The notes under the pieces are model-generated. The model did not search any database. It was not told the DNA's origin and saw only the letters and a list, made by a program, of their open reading frames with translations. From an uncultured Solirubrobacterales bacterium (lineage in GTDB: Bacteria > Actinomycetota > Thermoleophilia > Solirubrobacterales > Solirubrobacteraceae), in the NCBI GenBank assembly GCA_937973575.1, contig CALJKH010000050.1, positions 1 through 24,287 on the forward strand: a stretch of 24,287 nucleotides of DNA. Direction: 5' to 3'. Positions 7,218-13,340 of this stretch are shown here, piece after piece. A program made the position numbers and the translations under genes. The number at the start of each line of letters is the position of its first letter. Position 1 is the stretch's first letter.

Positions 7218-9858
7218 AGTCAGGCCGTGACAGGGGCCGCCGACTTCGTAGTACCCAGCGGCGAAGCTCGTCCGCTCCCCACACAATGAACGGGAACGGC
7301 AGGACCAGGAGCAACCATTGCGCCGGGATCGCAGCAGTCCCGAGCAGGTCTTGAAGTAGCGGTAGGTAGATGATCCCCGCCGTGAGGACGAGCTCAAACA
7401 GAATCCCAGCTAACAGCAGGCGGTTAGAGAAGACTCCGATTGACCTCAGCGAAACCCTGTCGGTTCGCGCCGCGAAGGCAGTTCCGATTTGGCACATCAC
7501 CATTGCCGCCAGAGTTAGCGACTGTCCCTCTCTGACAACGTGGTGGAGCGGGGTCCCGCTGCCTGTATCAGCACCTAGCGACCAGCCGTTTTGTGAGAGG
7601 AAAGTTAGGTATGTCATGGCCGCCAGTCCAGCCGAGATTAAGCCTAAGAAGAGCCAAGCTCGGACGAGCATCCCGCCTCGGATTACGCCTTCGTTTGGGC
7701 GTCTCGGTGGTTTTGCCATGAGTCCCGGTTCTGCAGGTTCCCGGCCCAACGCGAGTGCTGGCAGGGTCTCGGTGCCCACATCGAAGGCGAGAACCATCGG
7801 GATCGTGATTGGTAGCGGAATGGCGCCTCCGCTCAGTGCGTAGATCATGAACGGCGCGACTTCGGGAGTGCTGTGGGCAAAGATGTAGAAGATGAACTTG
7901 CGGATGTTGTCGAAGACCCGGCGGCCTCCCTCAACGGCTGAGACGATCGTGGAGAAGTCGTCGTCGGTTAGGACCATCGTCGCGGCCTCGCGGGCGACAT
8001 CGGTCCCACTCAGCCCCATGGCGATACCGATGTCTGCCCTGCGCAGGGCAGGTGCGTCATTGGCTCCGTCGCCAGTCATCGCGACTACTTCACCGGTGTC
8101 GCGCAAGGCATCAGCGATCCGAAGCTTTGTTTGGGGCGAAGTTCTTGCGAACACAACTGGCTGGGTTCCACTTACGAGGTGCTTCAACTGAGCGTCGGGC
8201 ATGGAATCCACCTCGGCGCCCGTCACGACCGGGGTTTCCTCTCCGGGAAGTGAGATTCCAACCTGGCGGGCCACCGACTTAGCCGTCAGGCCGTGGTCAC
8301 CAGTAACCATGAAGACTCGAATGCCCGCGGCGCGGCAGGCTGCTACTGCTGCTGGGGCATGTGCGCGAGGCTTGTCCACGAGGGCAACAAGGCCGAGAAA
8401 GGTCAGGTTGGCTTCCGCTTCGGTGCGATCTGTAGGAGTCTGGGCCGTGGCGTCAAGGGGCCTCTCGGCTACAGCGAGGACTCGCAAGCCTTGGCCGGCA
8501 AACTGCTCTACAGCGGAATTGACTGATCCCCGATCAACTGAGTTGGTCGTACAGAGTGGAAGCACCGCCTCAGGGGCGCCTTTTGTGCTGATCACAGCGC
8601 TGCCGGATACCGAGTCGACAGTTGTCATCAGCTTCAGCTTTGGGCTGAAGCTGAACTGAGTGATTCGGTTACTTGCCCGCAGTTGAGGCGACACATCAAC
8701 TCCCATCTCGGCGACGGCTTTGAGCATCGCTTCCTCTGTCGCATCGCCAGACTCAACTGTCGCTGTTGAGCACCGCGCGAGAGCAAAGCCCAGTCGCTTC
8801 TTGTCCTCCGACCAGATCGTGTCAACCGTCATTCGCCCCTCGGTGAGAGTGCCAGTCTTGTCAGTACAGATCACCGTCGTTGAACCCAGAGTCTCCGCTG
8901 CACTGAGGCGCTTGATCACTGCGCCGCGGGTCGCAAGGTCGCGAGCGCTCGCAGCAAGCGCAAGGGTGATCACAGGAAGCAGACCCTCAGGGACATTTCC
9001 GACTAGGAGTCCGATCGCAAACACAGCCGCGCCACTAAATGGGAGACCGGCGCCGATCATTGCGATCGGCATGAATGCGATTCCCATCGCGACTGCGACT
9101 GCCGCGATTAGCCACGCCACCTTGCGCACTTGCTCCTCAAGTGGGCTTGCCACATCGGTGACCTGCTCGGAGAGCGCCGCGATCCGCCCAAGCTCAGTCG
9201 CCATCCCTGTCGCGAAGACGACGGCCATCGCCTCACCCTCAGTGCAGGCTGTGCCGGAGAAGACAACATCTTCAGCATCAATCAGTCCGTCATCCACGGT
9301 TGTGCCGGTCGCACTGCGCGTTACGGAGAGTGATTCCCCCGTTAGAGGAGACATGTCGACTTCAACCGAGCCAGAGATGAGCCTTGAATCGGCTGAGATG
9401 CGGTCTCCCTCAGCGACGCTTACAACATCGCCGGGGACGATCAGCGCTGCATCAATTGACTGGGTAACGCCGTCGCGCAGGACATTGCATTTGTCCGGGA
9501 TGTAGGCGGCGAGTGCCTCGACTGCATTTTCGGCCTGCATTTCCTGAACGAATGCGAACAGAGCATTAATGAAGATCACTGCCACGATCGCGATGGCAAT
9601 CGGCAGAGCTCCCGACAGCCACGCCAGAGCCGATGCGAACCACAGCAGGATCGCCAAGGGGTGTGTGAACTGGCGCACGAGTTCGCGGCCCCAAGCGCGT
9701 TTCGACGCACGCTCAATCCTGTTCTCACCGAACTGGCGAAGGCGCCGCTCAGCCTCCCGAGTGGTTAGCCCGTCACTTCCGGATTCGACGCTTTGCAGGA
9801 CAAGGCTCACCGGCCCTGCGGGGTCGGGAATAGGTGGCTTTGGCTGCGGATGGGGCAC
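7216..9858 (-). CDS. P-type (P2, Na,K-ATPase-like) cation-transporting ATPase
   Basis: Membrane ion pump of 880 residues that couples ATP hydrolysis to cation transport. In order: cation-ATPase N-domain (about 12-75), TM1-2, actuator TGES (173-176), TM4 GNVPEGLLP (287-295), phosphorylation site DKTGT (D333), TGDH (519-522), hinge TGDGAND (595-601), then TM5-TM10. Ion-site residues follow the Na,K-ATPase pattern: E291 in VPEGLL, E666 in PEVAPF, and D693 and E697 in FDVGTETLPALALGRE, followed by an AEP-LM-KPPR segment like the eukaryotic AE-DIMKRQPR. The TM5 SN of Na,K-ATPase is HST here. The ion is therefore unproven: Na+, H+, Ca2+ or K+ exchange are all possible. No beta-subunit gene is nearby. 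The GTG start at 9858 lies 39 nt after the monooxygenase stop. Confidence 0.93.
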   Translation of the reverse strand: MPHPQPKPPIPDPAGPVSLVLQSVESGSDGLTTREAERRLRQFGENRIERASKRAWGRELVRQFTHPLAILLWFASALAWLSGALPIAIAIVAVIFINALFAFVQEMQAENAVEALAAYIPDKCNVLRDGVTQSIDAALIVPGDVVSVAEGDRISADSRLISGSVEVDMSPLTGESLSVTRSATGTTVDDGLIDAEDVVFSGTACTEGEAMAVVFATGMATELGRIAALSEQVTDVASPLEEQVRKVAWLIAAVAVAMGIAFMPIAMIGAGLPFSGAAVFAIGLLVGNVPEGLLPVITLALAASARDLATRGAVIKRLSAAETLGSTTVICTDKTGTLTEGRMTVDTIWSEDKKRLGFALARCSTATVESGDATEEAMLKAVAEMGVDVSPQLRASNRITQFSFSPKLKLMTTVDSVSGSAVISTKGAPEAVLPLCTTNSVDRGSVNSAVEQFAGQGLRVLAVAERPLDATAQTPTDRTEAEANLTFLGLVALVDKPRAHAPAAVAACRAAGIRVFMVTGDHGLTAKSVARQVGISLPGEETPVVTGAEVDSMPDAQLKHLVSGTQPVVFARTSPQTKLRIADALRDTGEVVAMTGDGANDAPALRRADIGIAMGLSGTDVAREAATMVLTDDDFSTIVSAVEGGRRVFDNIRKFIFYIFAHSTPEVAPFMIYALSGGAIPLPITIPMVLAFDVGTETLPALALGREPAEPGLMAKPPRRPNEGVIRGGMLVRAWLFLGLISAGLAAMTYLTFLSQNGWSLGADTGSGTPLHHVVREGQSLTLAAMVMCQIGTAFAARTDRVSLRSIGVFSNRLLLAGILFELVLTAGIIYLPLLQDLLGTAAIPAQWLLLVLPFPFIVWGADELRRWVLRSRRPLSRPD

Positions 9859-9897
9859 GCCCCATTGTTCCCGCGGAACGCTGCTTAGGGGACTCGG

Positions 9898-11367
9898 CTA
9901 AGCAGCTGATCCGACGAACTCGTAGTCCGTCGGATCAAAGGCTTCAGTCGCTGCCACATACTCGTGCATGTAGCCGGGCCAGTTGGCAACGATCCGGCCC
10001 TCAGCGTCTCGGTACCAGGAGTCACAGCGAGTCCAAGCTGTGCCCTTGAAGTTGTCTTGGGTTTCCTTGTCGCTCGCCGACTCGACGTCTGGACGAACCA
10101 CGACTGCTGCTGCACCTCGGTTTCTTACTGCTTCGAGTGCCTGGCGGATGTACGCAGCCTGAGCTTCTAGATAGACAAGAATCGAGCCACCCGACGTGTT
10201 GGTGTTTGGGCCGTACATCAGGAAGAGAGAAGGGAACCCGGGAACTGACATTCCAAGGTGTGCGTGTGGGCCGTTCGACCAAGAGTCACGGAGGTTGATG
10301 CCACCTTGGCCCCGCAGTTCCATTGGGAACATGAAGTCGTTGGTCTTAAACCCAGTCCCGAGGATGATCACGTCAGCCTCATGGGTTGCGCCGTCGGTAG
10401 TCACGACTCCGGTGGGGGTGATCCGCTCAATCGCGTCCGTTGTCAGCGAAACGTTGGGTCGAGTCAGGGCCTCGAGGAAGTACGAGCTAAACAGCACCCG
10501 TTTGCAACCGAATTGGTAGTCAGGCCAGATCTTCTTACGCAGTTCCGGGTCCTTGACCTGGGAGCGCATGAAGAGGGACGACCTCAGACGGCCGATCACT
10601 CCAACCGTGCGGGGGTGACGGATCATCGCTGTCAGGGTTTCGCCGTACCAAAAGATGAAGTTGCGCCTAAAGGCTTGAACGCCTGGGATGTACTTGATTG
10701 CCCACGCGATTGGCTTGGGATAGGTCCGGTTGCGGCGCGGCATGAACCAGTTACCAGTGCGCTGGAACACCTCAAGGTGGCCAACTACCTTTGCGATCTC
10801 CGGAACAAACTGGACAGCGCTGGCGCCGGTTCCGATCACCGCCACACGCTTGCCTGCAAGGTCCACGCTTTGATCCCACTCGGCGGAGTGGAAGAGGTTC
10901 CCGTTGAAGGTATCGAGCCCCGGGACATTGGGCGCAAGCGGCTGGTGCAGTTGTCCGGTGGCTACAACTACTGCTGCGGCTGTGGTGACTGATCCTGAGC
11001 TCGTAGTCACTCGCCAGTAGCCGGCGTTGTCGTCCCATGAACAGTCTGTGACCTTGGAGTTGGGCGTGAGGTACTTCTCAAGCCCATGGTCGCGCGCCAC
11101 GCCTTCGATGTAGCTGAGGATCGTTGGCTGGGTAGGACAGAGGCGCTCCCAATCTCGCCGTTGGGCGAATGAGAAGGAGTAGAGGTGGGAGGGGACATCG
11201 CAGGCAGCGCCTGGGTAGTCGTTGAACCGCCAAGTTCCGCCAAAGCCATCTGAGCCTTCGAGGATCTCAATGTTGGTGATGCCGTTGTCGAGCATCTGGA
11301 TAGCTGCGGCTATCCCGCCGAATCCGGCACCAATGATCACTGCATCGCGGTCTGCTGTGATGGCCAC
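9898..11367 (-). CDS. Flavin-containing monooxygenase, Baeyer-Villiger type
   Basis: Class B flavoprotein monooxygenase of 489 residues that uses FAD and NADPH to insert oxygen into ketones or oxidise S/N atoms. FAD-binding GAGFGG is at 13-18. The Baeyer-Villiger fingerprint FxGxxxHxxxW is FNGNLFHSAEW at 154-164. The NADPH Rossmann motif GTGASA is at 179-184, and ATGQLHQP (136-143) and MYGPNTNTSGG are typical of the family. The GTG start at 11367 was chosen because TAGGAT lies 6 nt upstream. The substrate cannot be read; ketones from steroid, terpenoid or alkane breakdown are common for relatives. A perfect inverted repeat overlaps its last codons. The small gene upstream ends 28 nt before it. 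Confidence 0.93.
   Translation of the reverse strand: MAITADRDAVIIGAGFGGIAAAIQMLDNGITNIEILEGSDGFGGTWRFNDYPGAACDVPSHLYSFSFAQRRDWERLCPTQPTILSYIEGVARDHGLEKYLTPNSKVTDCSWDDNAGYWRVTTSSGSVTTAAAVVVATGQLHQPLAPNVPGLDTFNGNLFHSAEWDQSVDLAGKRVAVIGTGASAVQFVPEIAKVVGHLEVFQRTGNWFMPRRNRTYPKPIAWAIKYIPGVQAFRRNFIFWYGETLTAMIRHPRTVGVIGRLRSSLFMRSQVKDPELRKKIWPDYQFGCKRVLFSSYFLEALTRPNVSLTTDAIERITPTGVVTTDGATHEADVIILGTGFKTNDFMFPMELRGQGGINLRDSWSNGPHAHLGMSVPGFPSLFLMYGPNTNTSGGSILVYLEAQAAYIRQALEAVRNRGAAAVVVRPDVESASDKETQDNFKGTAWTRCDSWYRDAEGRIVANWPGYMHEYVAATEAFDPTDYEFVGSAA
9907..9937. repeat. Perfect 10-bp inverted repeat in the 3' end of the monooxygenase gene
   Basis: TGATCCGACG (9907-9916) and CGTCGGATCA (9928-9937) are exact reverse complements around an 11-nt loop. 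The repeat lies in the codons for the final DPTDYEFVGS and ends 7 nt before the stop codon. In the transcript it forms a stable stem with no U-run after it, so it may stabilise the 3' end or weaken read-through into the ATPase gene. Confidence 0.75.
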
Positions 11368-11373
11368 CGGGTG

Positions 11374-11379
11374 ATCCTA
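11374..11379 (-). promoter_or_regulatory. -10-like TAGGAT, leaderless start of the monooxygenase
   Basis: On the minus strand TAGGAT is followed by CACCCG (6 nt) and the GTG at 11367. It lies between the stop of the small upstream gene and the monooxygenase start, so the monooxygenase probably has its own promoter. No Shine-Dalgarno site is present. Confidence 0.5.
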
Positions 11380-11395
11380 AACCCGAAGGCTTTAG

Positions 11396-11785
11396 TCAGA
11401 GTTGCTGCTCTGCCAGCAAGGCCCTAACTGCGCCGTGAGCGATGCCAACGGAAGGGTTCTCCTGAAGCTCGCGCAGGTAGCGACGGCCGAAAGGAACCTC
11501 AGGGTTAGGCGGGTCTAAGAGCTCACCAAGCTGCTCCGCTGCCGGCTTGCCGGGGAACGGTGGGTCGTCTGGCTTGGCTGCATCTTCAGCATCAAGCAAG
11601 GCCGCGAGGCCCGAGAGTTCACGGAGCCACATGAAGCGGGGGTCCTGAAGGGCGGCGGTGAGCTGCTCGTTGGCAGTCATGATGTGCCCGGTCGCCTTTT
11701 CGATCTCGATCACTTGAGCTGTGAACAGCTCCTTGTGGAGTGCAAGCACTGCGTTGCGGAGCGCTTTCGGTTGCGGATCTGTCAT
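11396..11785 (-). CDS. Small conserved-looking protein of unknown function
   Basis: A soluble protein of 129 residues with no signal peptide or membrane segment. The N-terminal half is helical (LRNAVLALHKELFTAQVIEIEKATG), followed by LQDPRFMWLRELSGLAALLDAEDA and a Pro-rich part, then a C-terminal helix (PFGRRYLRELQENPSVGIAHGAVRALLAEQQ). The LHK...DPRFxWLRxLS pattern resembles a family of uncharacterised small bacterial proteins I have seen, but I cannot name the family. The ATG at 11785 is preferred over the TTG at 11788 because TAGACT lies 7 nt before it. The gene is divergent from the lipoprotein gene and upstream of the monooxygenase. Confidence 0.75.
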   Translation of the reverse strand: MTDPQPKALRNAVLALHKELFTAQVIEIEKATGHIMTANEQLTAALQDPRFMWLRELSGLAALLDAEDAAKPDDPPFPGKPAAEQLGELLDPPNPEVPFGRRYLRELQENPSVGIAHGAVRALLAEQQL

Positions 11786-11792
11786 CAATCTG

Positions 11793-11798
11793 AGTCTA
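11793..11798 (-). promoter_or_regulatory. -10-like TAGACT, leaderless start of the small unknown gene
   Basis: On the minus strand TAGACT is followed by CAGATTG (7 nt) and the ATG at 11785. It shares a 43-nt gap with the divergent lipoprotein promoter at 11817-11822. Confidence 0.45.
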
Positions 11799-11816
11799 AG
11801 GGTGGAGGAGTGCGGG

Positions 11817-11822
11817 TACGCT
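11817..11822 (+). promoter_or_regulatory. -10-like TACGCT, leaderless start of the lipoprotein
   Basis: TACGCT is followed by TACTAG (6 nt) and the GTG at 11829. No Shine-Dalgarno site lies at the right distance (GGAGGAG at 11804-11810 is too far away). Confidence 0.45.
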
Positions 11823-11828
11823 TACTAG

Positions 11829-12242
11829 GTGCTTCGCAACCTCCTAATAGTCCCGATCGGCTGCGCGGCACTTGCCCTAGGAGCATCCGGTTGCGGAGTC
11901 GGCGCGGACAAGACAGTCACTTCAACGGAGACGGTCAAGGTGAAGCCCACCAACGTCGCTACGAAGCCGATCGGCGGTGGCTCTGCCAAGTGCACCAATG
12001 CTGAGGTACAGAAGGCGCTTAATGGCGCTACTGGAGGGAAGCCCGCAGTTCTAATCAGCTCCACTTGTGCAGACGGTTGGATGGTTCTCCTAGCTGCCGT
12101 AAATGGGCCAGACAGCCCACCGACCACATTCGTATTTCAGGCCGAGGGGCCGTTCTGGGCGCTCAACAATCGCACCCAGGTTTGCATGCCGCCTTCGCCT
12201 GTTCCAAAGCAGCTGCAGCAGATTGCTTGCGCAGTTAACTAA
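11829..12242 (+). CDS. Small secreted lipoprotein of unknown function
   Basis: The GTG start gives 137 residues. The N-terminus MLRNLLIVPIGCAALALGASGC is a lipoprotein signal with an ASGC lipobox, so C22 would be lipid-anchored on the outer face of the membrane. A Thr/Lys-rich linker follows (about 27-45). A compact domain of about 90 residues contains four further cysteines, including KCTNAEVQKALNGATGG, STCADGWMVLLAAVNGP, QVCMPP and IACAVN, which could form two disulfides. The CTNAEV...CADGWM spacing recalls small actinobacterial secreted domains, but I do not recognise a named family. The OYE gene begins 18 nt downstream with its own promoter-like box. Confidence 0.8.
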   Translation: MLRNLLIVPIGCAALALGASGCGVGADKTVTSTETVKVKPTNVATKPIGGGSAKCTNAEVQKALNGATGGKPAVLISSTCADGWMVLLAAVNGPDSPPTTFVFQAEGPFWALNNRTQVCMPPSPVPKQLQQIACAVN

Positions 12243-12247
12243 CCCTG

Positions 12248-12253
12248 TACAGT
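12248..12253 (+). promoter_or_regulatory. -10-like TACAGT, leaderless start of the OYE gene
   Basis: TACAGT is followed by CGCCGCT (7 nt) and the GTG at 12261. There is no Shine-Dalgarno site in the 18-nt gap after the lipoprotein stop. Confidence 0.5.
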
Positions 12254-12260
12254 CGCCGCT

Positions 12261-13340
12261 GTGAACGATCACCTTCTTAGTCCCGGCAAGGTCGGGGCCC
12301 TTGAACTTCCTAACCGTTTGGTGATGGGCCCACTGACTCGCATGCGCGCAAACGCTGATGGGGTAATGGGAGCCCTCAACGCCGAGTACTACGGGCAACG
12401 GGCGTCAGCCGGACTGATCGTCTCTGAGGGTGTCTACCCAAACATCAATGGCAAGTCCTACCCGGGGCAGCCTGGACTCGAAACGGCAGAGCAGGTTGAA
12501 GGCTGGCGGCTTGTAACCGATGCAGTCCATGGCGCTGGTGGCCGGATCTTTGCTCAGGTTATGCACGGTGGCCGAATCAGTCACGAGCGAATTACTGGTG
12601 GCCTTGAGCCTGTTGCCCCAAGCGCTGTCAGGGCAGATGACTTCGCCCGAATTGCTGGGGAGAAGTTGCCGCTGCCAACCCCGCGGGCGATCGAGCCAGA
12701 CGAGATTGGAACTGTCCAAGAGCAATACGCCTCAGCATCAGCGAATGCGATCGAGGCCGGGTTCGACGGGATAGAACTTCACGGGGCTAACGGCTACCTG
12801 CTTCACGAGTTCCTGTCAGATGTAACGAACCTCCGCACTGACTCGTACGGTGGAAGCGTCGAGAACCGGGTCAGGTTTGTCGTTGAGACTGCCAAGCTCG
12901 TCGCCGACCGCATCGGTGCTGACAGGACTGCAATCCGCATCAGCCCAGGGCAAGAGGTGAATGGCATCTCTGAGAACGAGGAGCTTGAGACCTATCCAGT
13001 TCTCCTCGCCGAGCTAGACAAGCTGGGTCTTGCCTATGTCCATGTTCTTGAGTCGCCGCCGACCACTGGTTGGTCAGCTCTTGACCTTGTTCGCGAGAAC
13101 TACAGCGGGACGCTGATCGCGAATTCGAACTTCCTAGTTGATTGGCCGCCTGAGGTGGCAGACCAGCTGCTCGCCGACGGTCGCGCTGACCTGTACTGCT
13201 ACGGCCGGAGGTTCATCGCGAACCCTGACCTTGTTGAGCGGATCAGGGTTGGTGCCGAGTTCAACGAGGCCGACGCTGCGACGTTCTACGGCGGCGGAGC
13301 GGAGGGGTACACCGATTACCCCTTCCTCGCCGACGCTTGA
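12261..13340 (+). CDS. Old Yellow Enzyme family NADH:flavin oxidoreductase (alkene reductase)
   Basis: FMN-dependent ene-reductase of 359 residues and full length, reducing activated C=C bonds (enones, nitro-alkenes) or electrophilic toxins. It is a classical NemA/xenobiotic-reductase type: PNRLVMGPLTRMRA at 17-30 with T26 near FMN, Q99 and HGG at 102-104, the substrate-binding pair H174/N177 in HGANGYLLHEFL, and Y179, the usual proton donor. DVTNLRTDSYGGSVENRVRF (187-206) is the family signature. A GTG start is used. It may share a pathway with the flavin monooxygenase on the opposite strand, since both act on ketone or enone substrates; that is inference. Its TGA abuts the stop codon of the convergent GH31 gene. 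Confidence 0.95.
   Translation: MNDHLLSPGKVGALELPNRLVMGPLTRMRANADGVMGALNAEYYGQRASAGLIVSEGVYPNINGKSYPGQPGLETAEQVEGWRLVTDAVHGAGGRIFAQVMHGGRISHERITGGLEPVAPSAVRADDFARIAGEKLPLPTPRAIEPDEIGTVQEQYASASANAIEAGFDGIELHGANGYLLHEFLSDVTNLRTDSYGGSVENRVRFVVETAKLVADRIGADRTAIRISPGQEVNGISENEELETYPVLLAELDKLGLAYVHVLESPPTTGWSALDLVRENYSGTLIANSNFLVDWPPEVADQLLADGRADLYCYGRRFIANPDLVERIRVGAEFNEADAATFYGGGAEGYTDYPFLADA

Noticed and set aside
7082..7354. Open frame across the tmRNA 3' half and the terminator
   Set aside because: It lies over structured RNA, the terminator and the antisense strand of the ATPase gene; no coding signal.
8720..9505. 261-residue open frame on the plus strand
   Set aside because: Shadow of the P-type ATPase gene on the other strand; Ser/Ala/Thr-rich with no recognisable domain.
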